This document shows positions 25,256 through 34,603 of a stretch of DNA of 64,000 nucleotides, in pieces; the first letter of the stretch is position 1, and each line of letters starts with the position of its first letter. The position numbers were made by a program, and so were the translations under genes. Under the pieces are notes generated by a model. That model did no database searches. It saw only the letters and a program-made list of their open reading frames with translations, and was not told the DNA's origin. The DNA comes from Desulfocicer vacuolatum DSM 3385 (GTDB lineage Bacteria > Desulfobacterota > Desulfobacteria > Desulfobacterales > Desulfobacteraceae): positions 1 to 64,000 of the forward strand of contig NZ_FWXY01000009.1 of the NCBI RefSeq assembly GCF_900176365.1, written 5' to 3'.

Positions 25256-26036
25256 TGGTCATGACGTCCCCTCCTTTTGGCCAGAAATTCAGCTGCAGCT
25301 TGATAATTACTGTCCATCCTGGCAGAGCCCGTAACAGTGCCATTGGGATATCTCCCGGCAGGAATACCCCCGGCAAAGCGCCCAGGAGACAAAACGGCAG
25401 GGGCAGTGGTGCTTATGGTTTCCAGGTACCCGGTGGCCCACTGGTTTTTCAAAGTCTTGTCCAGATATGCCTTGTACTGCATCCACCCGCCTTTGACATT
25501 GGCAGTGGCATATGTGAAGGCCTCCCGCACCTCCAGGGCGGTGTATTCCTTCACAGCTTTGTTGACAAGGGAAAGTACCATGGGTTGTCGGTGCTGCTCC
25601 GGTACAAGATCCAAGAGAGAATTTAGATCCTCTGTGGCGGGGTACGACTGCGGCGAATGTTCTTCCACCTTTGGCTCTGGTTCTGGGGCTGGGGTAGTAG
25701 TCGTTTCCCTTAGTGTTTGTTGTATATTAGTATTTATTACTGGGGCTGTTCCGGTGCCTTATCTTCCATGGAAGGGGTGTCCGATTTGTCCACTCCTTTT
25801 GTCAGTGCAGGGGATTCATAAACATGATATTCCGTCCCGGTGATCTGCCCGGCTTTATTCCTGACCACCTTCCGGTGGATGTACCCGGCTTTTTTGAATT
25901 CGGCAATGGAAGATCTTATGGCGGTCCTGCCCGGTATGCTTCAAGCCTATATCCGGTAAGTTCGGCCAGCTCCTCAATCACCTTGATGGCGTCTTTTGCT
26001 ACACTGGAAAGGGCGGCGATGCTGTGGGTATCTTAA
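25252..26036 (-). pseudogene. frameshifted replisome-organiser gene of the second element
   Basis: The C-terminal 138 codons (SYPATEDLN, YATANVKGGWMQYKAYLDK, IPAGRYPNGTVTG) match the 8576-9667 product closely. Upstream, the winged-helix part (TAIRSSIAEFKKAGYIHRKV, GQITGTEYHVYES) is present but in another frame; stops and at least two frameshifts (near 25745 and near 25930) separate the pieces. The front is also shortened. Confidence 0.85.
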
Positions 26037-26280
26037 AATTCAAAAGGCTCATGATCGGTTACGCATGACTCAACATGAAGGATATCGGCCACCAGCTTGA
26101 GCTTGCCCAGGGAAAGGGTGCAAAGCCCCAATAGGTTTAGTTCTTGCTCCAGCTCTTCTTGTGTGAAATCCCCCCTCAATACTTTGGGCATGACTTCCTG
26201 TGGCTCAAGTGCCACCTCTCCTGGCCATATTTGCTGGCGTTTTTTTGCCAGTACCATGAAATATTCATAATCATCCTTGG
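26033..26280 (-). pseudogene. truncated relative of the 85-residue element protein
   Basis: Keeps AKKRQQIWPGEVALEPQEVM and MPKVLRG as at 9669-9926, with a different C-terminal tail (through VTDHEPFEF). Similarity stops abruptly near 26280, marking the broken end of the second element. Confidence 0.75.
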
Positions 26281-26536
26281 TGCCCTTGTAACCCGTCTAT
26301 CAATTTTATTTAATTCAGACGGCCCCTCCGCCGATTTTGCCAAACTTGATTCCAAAAAAAGTTGGATTGGTAGGCTGAAGGATTGGTGGAAGAATGGATG
26401 GGGGGAAACCGGGACTTGAACTCATGAGCCCAGCAAAAAAAACATGAAACCGCCAATTACAGATTTTCACAGGATCTGTGATTTCGTGGAGTTTGGATGA
26501 ACCGAGCTGGGGGTATGTGCAAGGTTTTTTTTCTTG
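26281..26536. other. spacer between element relic and higBA
   Basis: No gene supported. An ATCCTGTG / CACAGGAT inverted repeat is at about 26462-26490. Confidence 0.4.
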
Positions 26537-26561
26537 ATTTGTATGTCAATTTGACATACAA
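26537..26561. promoter_or_regulatory. higBA operator palindrome
   Basis: TTTGTATGTCAA and TTGACATACAAA form a perfect 12-bp inverted repeat around a single T, ending 7 bp before the higB start. This is the expected binding site of the HigA antitoxin for autorepression. Confidence 0.8.
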
Positions 26562-26568
26562 ATAAACC

Positions 26569-26841
26569 ATGAACCAGGTGATAACAAATAAAAAAGCCCA
26601 AAAGCAAATCAAAAGACTCCCCATCCATGTTGCAAGAAAATTGCAAAGATGGTCTGAACAGGTAGAAACCCTGGGAATTGAAGCAATCCGGAAACAACCC
26701 GGGTACCACGACGAGCCATTGAAAGGGGACAGGACCGGACAACGGTCGATCCGGCTATCAAAGGCGTACAGGGCTTTTTATGTTGAACACAATGACATGA
26801 TTATCATTGAAGTTATTGAGGTGAACAAACATGACTACTGA
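26569..26841 (+). CDS. higB: HigB/RelE-family toxin
   Basis: 90 residues with the RelE/HigB fold: KKAQKQIKRLPIHVARKLQR at the front, GDRTGQRSIRLSKAYRAFY in the core and IIIEVIEVNKHDY at the end, the usual C-terminal KHxY. These toxins cleave mRNA on the ribosome. Toxin first, antitoxin second with 11-bp overlap is the HigBA order. Confidence 0.9.
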   Translation: MNQVITNKKAQKQIKRLPIHVARKLQRWSEQVETLGIEAIRKQPGYHDEPLKGDRTGQRSIRLSKAYRAFYVEHNDMIIIEVIEVNKHDY

Positions 26842-27130
26842 AAATTACGGAACAAAAGAGATGGAAAGAGACTTTGGCCCGGTTACCTTTGGAAACGCCC
26901 TGGAATCTCACAGAAAGTGTGAAGAGTTGACCATGAAGGCCTTTGCCGGACAACTGGGGATCTCCCCGCAAAGCCTATGTGATATTGAAAAAGGTCGTAG
27001 GATACCGTCTCCCAGACGGGCAGCCAAGATTGCCAGGTTAATTGGTGAACCTGAAAGCTATTGGATCAAGCTTTCTTTTCAAGACATGTTGAGACAGGAG
27101 GATCTTGATTACACCGTCTCTGTTGCTTGA
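26831..27130 (+). CDS. higA: HigA-family antitoxin
   Basis: 99 residues, XRE helix-turn-helix at about 30-72 (MKAFAGQLGISPQSLCDIEK, GRRIPSPRRAAKIA). It neutralises HigB and represses the operon through the palindrome upstream. It occupies the same relative position in the second element as the GNAT pair in the first. Confidence 0.9.
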   Translation: MTTENYGTKEMERDFGPVTFGNALESHRKCEELTMKAFAGQLGISPQSLCDIEKGRRIPSPRRAAKIARLIGEPESYWIKLSFQDMLRQEDLDYTVSVA

Positions 27131-27495
27131 ACAGCTCATCCGCATCCACATGGTGCCGAGTGGATGCGCTTTCAAGCATCCCCGAACGTTAACATTTGTT
27201 AACACCTCATGGGCTCCGTGTCCATAACCTCAAGGAGCACCCTTTGTGGTCATTTGATGCAGGACCACCACCTCATCCACCCCGGGGAATCTTGTCCACA
27301 GTGCGGACTAAATTATTGTTTGGATAGGTTTGTACTGCGAACCAGTTCCAAAAAACAAGGTGTCTCCGCCGATCGTCAGCATAACCCGCGCAACCTGCGA
27401 ACCTTTATTGGCGGGCTTTCTATGGGTTCGCAACCTTGCGCAAATAAGACCATGGCCTATCTATCCCCCAGCCCGAATAAGCCTCCAGGCTCGGC
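27131..27495. repeat. palindrome-rich non-coding stretch of the second element
   Basis: Inverted repeats GCATCCAC..GTGGATGC, GTTAACATTTGTTAAC, and GCGCAA..TGCGAACC pairing with GGTTCGCA..TTGCGC around about 21 bases. TTAACATTTGTTAACAC and CATGGGCTCCGTG match the sequence after the GNAT gene at 12200-12235, showing shared ancestry of the two elements here. Confidence 0.65.
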
Positions 27496-28014
27496 TTAAA
27501 CATCCATACCCATCATGCGGCCCATTTCCACCCATCCTTGGTGCTCCAGTTCTTGAATCTCCCACCTGATCCTGTCCCAGGTCTTTTGGTGCATCCCTTT
27601 GGGTTTAAAAATAGGCAATCGGTTCAATGATCCCTGCTTGGCCCCTATTTTGCGGCGGACTTCTCCCGCCTTCCTGAACTTTCGGTCCCTGGATGTCTCA
27701 CAGGTAGAAGCATAAACCTGACCTTGGCAAACCCGGCAAAAAAAGTATTTCCCGGCACTGTAGACCATGGCACACCGACAGCCACAATGAGGACACCGCC
27801 ACCACACCCGTTTTCCACCATAGTTGCATGGAGTCCAGTCAAAGGGGATCTTCTGCTCCACTGGCTCCTTCCGGTGGGTGTAATTCAGAACCACATGCTG
27901 TTCATGAACTCTTATCCCAATACTGGAATGGACGTCACCGCTTGTTACCCACTCCCAGAAAAAATTTTTCCCAGGGACGAGACAATCCTTGCGTTTAATT
28001 TTTCTGATATCCAA
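27496..28014 (-). CDS. conserved phage/element zinc-ribbon protein
   Basis: 172 residues. A central ribbon has two CxxC-type pairs: WWRCPHCGCRCAMVY and FFCRVCQGQVYAS, about 20 residues apart. A basic region (SRDRKFRKAGEVRRKIGA) and IFKPKGMHQKTWDRIRWEI follow. The family is common next to phage and element genes with no known job. Starts with TTG at 28014; the front could be a little longer or shorter. It is the right-most gene of the relic element. Confidence 0.65.
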   Translation of the reverse strand: MDIRKIKRKDCLVPGKNFFWEWVTSGDVHSSIGIRVHEQHVVLNYTHRKEPVEQKIPFDWTPCNYGGKRVWWRCPHCGCRCAMVYSAGKYFFCRVCQGQVYASTCETSRDRKFRKAGEVRRKIGAKQGSLNRLPIFKPKGMHQKTWDRIRWEIQELEHQGWVEMGRMMGMDV

Positions 28015-28072
28015 GGGAAGAGATGATTAACATTTCCTCTTCCCGGATTTCCAACTTGATCCTGATCCCTCC

Positions 28073-28192
28073 GGTGCCCTTGGAGTGGCTGCTGTATTAA
28101 GTAGAAAAATAACTCCTGGAAAGAAAACGGGGATTATTTTAAGCGGTGGAAATATTGACGCAAAGATAATGAAGTTAATTCTTGATTCTTAG
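28073..28192 (+). pseudogene. C-terminal fragment of a PLP-dependent threonine dehydratase-like gene
   Basis: 40 codons reading GALGVAAVLSRKITPGKK, TGIILSGGNIDAKIMK and a stop. The GIILSGGNID segment is the glycine-rich PLP phosphate-binding end of IlvA-type dehydratases. The remaining 270 or so codons are missing; element relics begin directly upstream, so the insertion or a deletion removed them. Confidence 0.75.
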
Positions 28193-28399
28193 GCAGGTAA
28201 AAGTCAATGAAATGATAGTTTTCAAATCAGTATGAGGCTTTATCTCCAGTTTGATTTCGAGCCGAGCCCATTTTCATTTTCATAATAATGCTTAAATTCT
28301 AAAAAGGGCTCAAAAACAATGTCAAGCTCGGGTTTGTTCCATTGCGGGTTTCATGTTTTTGCCTCATATCTTTTCGGAATAAAAAGGGAGGTGTTCCCT

Positions 28400-28837
28400 A
28401 TGAGCTATCGAATTGGAACCGTCAAGGAAACTGGACCTGGTGGATATGCCCAGGTGGTGACAGATCGAAAAACTGTTTGCGGAGAGTGTTATCATAATAA
28501 AATTGTGTGTTATGGCTGCCTGTTAAGCCCAAAAGTAGTAGGCAGGGTGGCCAATCCTATTGGAGCCCAAGTCGGTGATATTGTTAAAGTTCACATATCT
28601 GCTGGGAAATTGTATACAGCGGCAGGGATGTTTTATCTGCTGCCAGTTTTTACTTTATTATTGGGTGCATTTACAGGAATATATGTCTCAGAAACATTCG
28701 GAGTACCTGAAAATATCTCGACTATAGGATGTACTTTTGTTGGACTATTTGTCGGGATAGCTTTTGTGACTGTTTTGGGCCGGATGAATAGAATCAGCAA
28801 AATATTTGAGCCGGTCATTACTTCAATTGTCAGGTAG
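28400..28837 (+). CDS. rseC: RseC/SoxR-reducing-type membrane protein
   Basis: 145 residues from ATG 28400 behind AGGGAGG (a longer frame from 28319 lacks a better site). N-terminal Cys motif CGECYHNKIVCYGC, then two membrane helices (about 74-92 and 100-120), the RseC layout. RseC proteins aid sigma-E control in enterobacteria and Rnf-linked redox functions elsewhere. It stands alone here; no rnf genes follow. Confidence 0.8.
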   Translation: MSYRIGTVKETGPGGYAQVVTDRKTVCGECYHNKIVCYGCLLSPKVVGRVANPIGAQVGDIVKVHISAGKLYTAAGMFYLLPVFTLLLGAFTGIYVSETFGVPENISTIGCTFVGLFVGIAFVTVLGRMNRISKIFEPVITSIVR

Positions 28838-29340
28838 ATAGGGGCCGGTTGAGGTTGTAGTGTGTTTGTGACACCTGGCTTTTTTGTCCGCAAGGTGCTA
28901 TCTCATTGTTCAGGTTGGCTGGACAGCGATATTCCCATAAGCTTAAGCCAGGGATGCTTTTACCTCAACCTGTTTCCTCATTTTTTCCAGCATGGCAACG
29001 GTACGCGATGAGTCAATGGGCAAGGATTGTGAAAATATTTTCCCCGAATTCAAATATCATTTTATAAAAACTGACTTCAAAATATTTATGATTTTTTTTG
29101 TCAAAAGGATAATTTTCAATATTTGGCTCCAAATCGTTCATAATCAGTTCGATGTTTTTCCGTTAAAATGAAACAAATAGAACTTCATGCAATTCGCTTG
29201 GGTAAATGGGAGTTTTCAATATTGAGAATTTTTGTTATTTGAACTTCTTTGCTGTAAATTTATTCTAAAGGAGTTAAATAATGATTGAGTCTGGTAGTTC
29301 GCTGTTGTAAGAGCTTGCAAAGAGAAATGGCCCTTGACTG
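28838..29340. other. AT-rich intergenic region
   Basis: No gene supported. GGTTGAGGT (28848) and ACCTCAACC (28961) form a 9-bp inverted repeat. The remainder has stop codons in all frames. Confidence 0.5.
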
Positions 29341-29505
29341 GAGAGACAGAAACGACACCTGTTGATAGACATATTTGAAATTACACTATGCGTTGTTATT
29401 TGCGGGGCAAATAAATGGAATGAAATTGCACAATATGGCGAATCCAAATATGACTGGTTAAAAACATTTTTGAAGCTACCCAATGGAATACCATCGCTTT
29501 GCTAA
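29341..29505 (+). pseudogene. ISAs1-family transposase N-terminal fragment
   Basis: Codons reading HLLIDIFEITLCVVICGANK, WNEIAQYGESKYDWLK and TFLKLPNGIPS match the N-terminal domain of ISAs1-type transposases (ICGA..W.EI). The frame then stops; the DDE catalytic part is absent. Confidence 0.85.
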
Positions 29506-29594
29506 AAGGATACGAGACCACTGGGGTATGTCCCCCCACAATAATTTTGTTTTTTAAATTTTCCAGGTTAATAAACAATTGAAAAGAGGTTCTG

Positions 29595-30347
29595 ATGTTT
29601 GAATTAATTACATTGATTACGATTGGTGCAACGTTTTTAATAGCTGGTAGTGTGAAAGGTGTGATTGGGCTCGGACTTCCAACAGTAAGTTTGGGCTTGC
29701 TAACCGCTACCTTAGATTTGACCACCGCAATGGCGCTATTGTTGATCCCCTCTTTTGTTACTAATGTTTGGCAAGCAGTTATTGGTGGAAATGGCAAATT
29801 TATACTTAAACGAATTTGGCCTTTTCTGTGCATAGCAACAGTAACAATTGGTATTGGTGCAACCGCCTTGAATACAATCAATCCGCTATACCTTTCAATT
29901 TTACTCGGCGTATTGCTGATTGCCTATTCTTCCCTCAATGTTTTTGGGTTTCGTCTTACAATATCGCCACAACATGAGAAATGGAGTGGCCCAATTCTGG
30001 GAACAATAAACGGAATTCTCACCGGTATGACCGGATCTTTCGTCGTGCCAGGTGTATTGTTCTTACAGGCAATTGGTCTCCCGCGTGACATGCTTGTTCA
30101 AGCAATGGGTATGTTGTTTTCCCTGTCAACAATCGGGCTTGCGTTTGCGCTTCAAAAAAGCAGTCTATTAAATCCAGAGCTTGCGACTATTTCATCATTT
30201 GCAGTTGTGCCTGCAATTATTGGAATGATACTTGGACAGAAGATAAGGAAATCCCTTTCAGAAACAAAATTTAGAAAAATTTTTTTTATTTCAATATTTG
30301 TTTTGGGAATATTCATTATTATCAAAGCAGGATTATCTCTAACATAG
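29595..30347 (+). CDS. TauE/SafE-family sulfite/organosulfonate exporter-like permease
   Basis: 250 residues, about seven to eight membrane helices. TauE/SafE signatures: AGSVKGVIGLGLPTVSLGLL at the front and the repeated GTINGILTGMTGSFVVPGVL in the second half. Family members export sulfite, sulfoacetate or similar anions. The gene lies alone upstream of the lyase gene; in a sulfate reducer a sulfur-anion role is plausible but not shown. Confidence 0.85.
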   Translation: MFELITLITIGATFLIAGSVKGVIGLGLPTVSLGLLTATLDLTTAMALLLIPSFVTNVWQAVIGGNGKFILKRIWPFLCIATVTIGIGATALNTINPLYLSILLGVLLIAYSSLNVFGFRLTISPQHEKWSGPILGTINGILTGMTGSFVVPGVLFLQAIGLPRDMLVQAMGMLFSLSTIGLAFALQKSSLLNPELATISSFAVVPAIIGMILGQKIRKSLSETKFRKIFFISIFVLGIFIIIKAGLSLT

Positions 30348-30557
30348 CAAGGAAAAAAATTCATACACACTAATCAACCGAACGAAAAATACGTTTGCGA
30401 TAAGTTGAATAGAGACTCGTTATTCGCTATAATAAAAGGATTTAGAACTCTAAATTCAGGATTCCGATTAAGTTATATTATCCAGAAACCGGATGAATCT
30501 AAAATAGACGGTCTGTCACATATCTAAAACGATTATGGTAGTTTATGGGGAAAAACA

Positions 30558-31472
30558 ATGAAACCGTTCAGATCAATGCTTTCCGTTCCAGGACATATTG
30601 AGGCAATGCATGGCAAGGCTGCCCATAGCGATGCAGATGTTGTGATGCTCGATCTCGAAGACAGCGTTCCACCGGACAAAAAAGTCAAAGCCCGTACAAC
30701 GGTGATCAAATCCCTTGCCGATATGGACTGGGGCAGAAAGACGGTGGCGGTCCGGGTAAACGCATGCGATACCCGGTTTGCCTACAAGGATGTGATTCAT
30801 GTGGTTGAAGCAGCCGGACAGCGCATAGATGTCCTTGTGATTCCAAAAGTCAACTGTCTGAAAGAGATCCACTTTTTTTCCTGTCTGCTGGACGGTATCC
30901 AAATGGAAAAAAACATGACTCAAGATATCCGCATCCAAGCTTCCATTGAAACGGCCCAGGGCCTTGAGGCCGTATCATCCATAGCTGGTGGAGGCCGACG
31001 ACTTCACAGTCTTGTTTTTGGTATTGCCGATTATTCAGCTTCAATCGGCGTAGGGCTGACGTCTGTTTCAGGACACGGCGAAAGCGACGATGAACACTAT
31101 CCCGGGCACCGGTGGCATTATCCCATCAGCAAAATGGTTGCTGCGGCAAAGGCCAACAACCTTCTGGCAATTGACGCCACCTATGGGGATTTTAAAAATC
31201 TGGAAGGTCTCCGGCAGTCCGCTGCCATGGCCCATGCCATGGGGTGTGACGGCAAGTGGGTTATCCATCCGGCCCAGATTGATACGGTAAACCAGGTATT
31301 TACCCCTTCAGAACAGGAAATCGCCAGGGCAAGGGCAATCATTGAGGCGGTGGACATCGCAGAAATTTCTGGAAGGGGAGCCATTGCCATTGAGGGTAAA
31401 ATGGTTGACCAGGCAACCGTGAGGCTGGCAAGGCTGCTATGGGAGCAGGCATCCCATCTTGGGCTCGTCTAA
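30558..31472 (+). CDS. HpcH/HpaI/CitE-family lyase (CoA-ester lyase-like)
   Basis: 304 residues. CitE/malyl-CoA lyase features: RSMLSVPGH at the N-terminus, DVVMLDLEDSVPP (metal-binding Glu/Asp), VRVNACDTRFAYKD, RIQASIETAQGLEAV and FGIADYSASIG, then GKWVIHPAQID. These enzymes cleave or form malyl-, citramalyl- or citryl-CoA. The substrate cannot be assigned: no CoA-transferase or dehydrogenase partner lies next to it. Confidence 0.88.
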   Translation: MKPFRSMLSVPGHIEAMHGKAAHSDADVVMLDLEDSVPPDKKVKARTTVIKSLADMDWGRKTVAVRVNACDTRFAYKDVIHVVEAAGQRIDVLVIPKVNCLKEIHFFSCLLDGIQMEKNMTQDIRIQASIETAQGLEAVSSIAGGGRRLHSLVFGIADYSASIGVGLTSVSGHGESDDEHYPGHRWHYPISKMVAAAKANNLLAIDATYGDFKNLEGLRQSAAMAHAMGCDGKWVIHPAQIDTVNQVFTPSEQEIARARAIIEAVDIAEISGRGAIAIEGKMVDQATVRLARLLWEQASHLGLV

Positions 31473-31593
31473 AGCGTTTTTCATTTAACACCTCCATGTG
31501 GGTTATTAACGTTCGTAGCCCTCTCTTAGGAAAGTGTTCACAAATACCCTATTACTTCAGTTATACTGCCATGGGGCTTTCCAGACAGCAGGG

Positions 31594-32397
31594 TCATGAA
31601 TTAAAAAATTGTCCCGGGGTACAGCCTAACGATTTTCGGAACATATAAATAAAGGCGCTTACACTTTCATACCCCACATCAAAAGCCACTTCCTTAACCG
31701 CCATCCCCTGGGCCAGCAGACTCAAAGCTTCAATGAGTTTTGCCTGCTGGCGCCATTGCCGAAAAGTCATTCCTGTTTCTTTTACGAAAAGCCGGGCCAG
31801 CGTTCTTTCCGATGCTCCCACCACCTTTCCCCAGCTTGCGAGAGTACGGTTATCAGAAGGATTTTCAGCAAAACTATTTGTAATTTTCAGCAAGCGGTTA
31901 TCCCAGGGAGCGGGAAGTAATAATGGCGTCGTATCCAATGTTTTAAGGTTATCCACAATGACGTCCATTACCCGGGCTTCAGGGCTGTTTTCAACATAAT
32001 CGGGAGTTATTTCCGTGGCATGCTTAATAAGTTCCTTTAGCAGGGGGGTGACGGTGACAACGCAACATTGATCAGGAAATTTAGAAAAATGATTGGGTTT
32101 AAAATATATATTGCGCATTGCCAGAACGCCGGTTGCTTCAATTTTATGGAAGATGTTGGACGGAATCCAAACGGCTCGATTGTTCGGAACCACCCAGATG
32201 CCAGCCTCTGTGGTAACTTTCACCACACCCTGTGAAGCGTATAAAAACTGTATGGGAATGTGGTGATGAAATGGATAATTTAAGCCATTGGGATAATAAA
32301 ATGCTTTGGCGAGCATTTTTTGCGGCTTTTCCATAAATCGTTCAAGAAAATCATCTGGCTCAAAAATTGTCTTTTCCTCGATATCATTGGTCTTCAT
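31594..32397 (-). CDS. AraC-family transcriptional regulator (cupin type)
   Basis: 267 residues from ATG 32397 (MKTNDIEEK); a longer frame to 32484 would run into the divergent MFS promoter. Residues about 45-120 form an AraC cupin sensor (FHHHIPIQFLYASQGVVKV), and residues 165-265 the double helix-turn-helix (WGKVVGASERTLARLFVKET, VKEVAFDVGYESVSAFIYMF). Divergent from the MFS gene with a 73-bp gap; such pairs usually mean that the regulator controls the transporter. Confidence 0.9.
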   Translation of the reverse strand: MKTNDIEEKTIFEPDDFLERFMEKPQKMLAKAFYYPNGLNYPFHHHIPIQFLYASQGVVKVTTEAGIWVVPNNRAVWIPSNIFHKIEATGVLAMRNIYFKPNHFSKFPDQCCVVTVTPLLKELIKHATEITPDYVENSPEARVMDVIVDNLKTLDTTPLLLPAPWDNRLLKITNSFAENPSDNRTLASWGKVVGASERTLARLFVKETGMTFRQWRQQAKLIEALSLLAQGMAVKEVAFDVGYESVSAFIYMFRKSLGCTPGQFFNS

Positions 32398-32470
32398 TGC
32401 GATAACAAGATATACAAAAAAACTGCTATAGTAAATGTGTTTTACTAATAATTGATGAGAGGTATCACAC

Positions 32471-33625
32471 ATGAACCATCGCATGCTGAGTTTGTTATCA
32501 TTGGGTCACCTGGCCAACGATATGAACCAGGGAGCCCTTCCCGCACTTTTACCGTTTTTGATTGCCAAACACAATTTGACGTATAGTGCCGCTGCGGGAA
32601 TCATGTTTGCCTTCACCATCTCTTCAACTATTATTCAACCCCTGATGGGGCACCTGGCAGATCGTTTTAATAAAAGCTGGTTAATTCCCGCCGGGATGCT
32701 CATGGCCGGTGGCGGCTTGGCATTTACCGGGCTTGCTCCAGGATATATCATGATTGTTTTTGCCGTTATCATGAGTGGTATGGGCAGTGCCGCGTTTCAT
32801 CCGGAAGCCGCTCGGCATGTTGACTTATACTGCGGTAATAAAAAGGCAACAGCCATGAGTGTTTTTGGTGTGGGCGGAAATATGGGTTTTTCTCTGGGGC
32901 CTTTGCTAATGACCGCCGCTGTTCTTTATTGGGGTTTGAAAGGAACAATGATAATGATCGTTCCGGTTGTTATTGTCGCGTTTGTTTCCCTTACGCAACT
33001 CAGGCAATCAATAACTCCTGAAACATCACCAAAAACGGTACAAACCATGGCAGAGCATGAAGACGATTGGGGGGCCTTCAGCAGGCTGACATTAACCATC
33101 GTCGGCAAATCAATTATTTTTTATGCTTTACTTACCTTTGTTCCTCTTTACTGGACAACGGTTCTACAACAAACCAAACTTGCCGGGGGGATGGCACTGA
33201 CCTTGTTTTCTGTGGCCGGGATTTTTGGAAATCTTCTTGGAGGGAGATTGGCAGACCGTTTTGGGTATAAAACTATTGTTATTGTGGGCTGTACACTATT
33301 GGTCCCCACGCTTCCGGCGTTCGTTCTGACAGATAATGTGTATTTTGCCACCGTATTGTTGGCGTTGGCCGGAGCATTACTTTTACTCACCTATGGGCCA
33401 ACCGTCGTCATGGGACAAAAATATATCCCCAACCATGTCGGGTTATCATCAGGGATGACCCTTGGGGTCGCCTTTTCTGTGGGAGGCGTTGTAACACCTC
33501 TGCTCGGCTCCCTGGCTGATGCCCATGGCGTGGGGATGGCATTGTCCGCCATTACCATTATCCCGGTCTTTATAACGCTTCTGTCATTCACCCTAAAGCC
33601 TCTTAAATTGCACGCCATTGTATAA
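32471..33625 (+). CDS. MFS transporter, fosmidomycin-resistance (Fsr)-like
   Basis: 384 residues, 12 membrane helices. The MFS loop 2-3 motif is present as GHLADRFNKSW and repeated as GGRLADRFGYK in the second half. The N-terminus (LLSLGHLANDMNQGALPALL) and the AAFHPEAARHVD segment fit the Fsr subgroup of drug exporters. Divergent AraC regulator suggests inducible efflux. Confidence 0.88.
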   Translation: MNHRMLSLLSLGHLANDMNQGALPALLPFLIAKHNLTYSAAAGIMFAFTISSTIIQPLMGHLADRFNKSWLIPAGMLMAGGGLAFTGLAPGYIMIVFAVIMSGMGSAAFHPEAARHVDLYCGNKKATAMSVFGVGGNMGFSLGPLLMTAAVLYWGLKGTMIMIVPVVIVAFVSLTQLRQSITPETSPKTVQTMAEHEDDWGAFSRLTLTIVGKSIIFYALLTFVPLYWTTVLQQTKLAGGMALTLFSVAGIFGNLLGGRLADRFGYKTIVIVGCTLLVPTLPAFVLTDNVYFATVLLALAGALLLLTYGPTVVMGQKYIPNHVGLSSGMTLGVAFSVGGVVTPLLGSLADAHGVGMALSAITIIPVFITLLSFTLKPLKLHAIV

Positions 33626-33837
33626 AACCAGATCCCCGGTGTTTATGCTTCTATGACGTTTGTGAATTTTTTTGTTTTTCATGGGTGCTGAATGCCACAA
33701 TAGGTGACAGATTCCATCTGTCCTACTGCATCGTCAAATCTTAATTTTAGGATTGCCGGTTTTCAAATATCCTATGGTTGCAATTTACCGGCGCATGGTC
33801 ATCGGTGTCTCACTTACATTGGCACAGAGGGGCATAA

Positions 33838-33873
33838 AAAAAGCCGACTCCAGAAAAAAGGAGCCGGCCTGAT
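33838..33873. terminator. bidirectional terminator between convergent genes
   Basis: AGCCGACTCC and GGAGCCGGCCT pair around AGAAAAAA, with A-runs upstream. It ends the MFS gene on one side and the 33901 gene on the other. Confidence 0.75.
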
Positions 33874-33900
33874 TCTTTAACTATCCTGTGGCGGGAATTT

Positions 33901-34248
33901 TTATTTGTCTATAACGTTCATTTCCTGCCATAAAATCAAGTCCAATAAGTAAAGTTCATATTGTCCAAAGGTGTTCTCAATCCAATCCTTCAGTACTTTT
34001 AAATCTCCGTCATGCAAGGCATTGCCAAACATATCAATTCTGGTGTCATCATCAATGGTATAACCCAGTTTCTCAATGCTTTTGTCAATGACATTGGCAG
34101 CAAGTTCCCCTGGCTCAAATTTTTTAATCCATATATTTTTTGCCAGCAATTTTAAATCATCCAAAAGTCTGGAATCTATTTTTGTTATGTCCACCAGGTG
34201 TTTTTCAGTGCTTTGCGTTGTCTGTGAAATGAGTTCAGTTGTTTTCAT
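33901..34248 (-). CDS. hypothetical acidic helical protein
   Basis: 115 residues, acidic, no Cys, no membrane segment. Begins MKTTELISQTTQSTEKHLVD behind AGGAGAG. The middle (KFEPGELAANVIDKSIEKLG) looks helical. No family recognised, though a good ribosome site and flanking terminator support a real gene. Confidence 0.65.
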   Translation of the reverse strand: MKTTELISQTTQSTEKHLVDITKIDSRLLDDLKLLAKNIWIKKFEPGELAANVIDKSIEKLGYTIDDDTRIDMFGNALHDGDLKVLKDWIENTFGQYELYLLDLILWQEMNVIDK

Positions 34249-34603
34249 TTTCTCTCCTTGGTGTTTTAGTTGTTTATTCGTTTTGGTCGATTTTACAGGA
34301 ACGGGCCTGCTTATGTTTTCGGAGATATCCGAAAATAGTCGCTACGATATATAAACTCCATGGATAATGCACATACAGCTCTGATTTTTCTTTGGTTTTC
34401 TAACAGCATAAACTAATGAGCATAGGGTATTAACAGTATGACCTGTCAGTCAGTAGCAAAAGAAGGAGAGGGGGTCAATGATTTTTAGCGTATTTTTACT
34501 ATTATATAATCTCCATCAAACGCTTAATATTATTCATAAAATCATTATGCTTTTGCCGGTGGGTCCATTGTGTTTTTATGAATGCCTTTTGTTGTTGTTT
34601 TTT

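Noticed and set aside
27209-27569. plus-strand frames after higA
   Set aside because: Lie on palindromic non-coding DNA and antisense to the zinc-ribbon gene.
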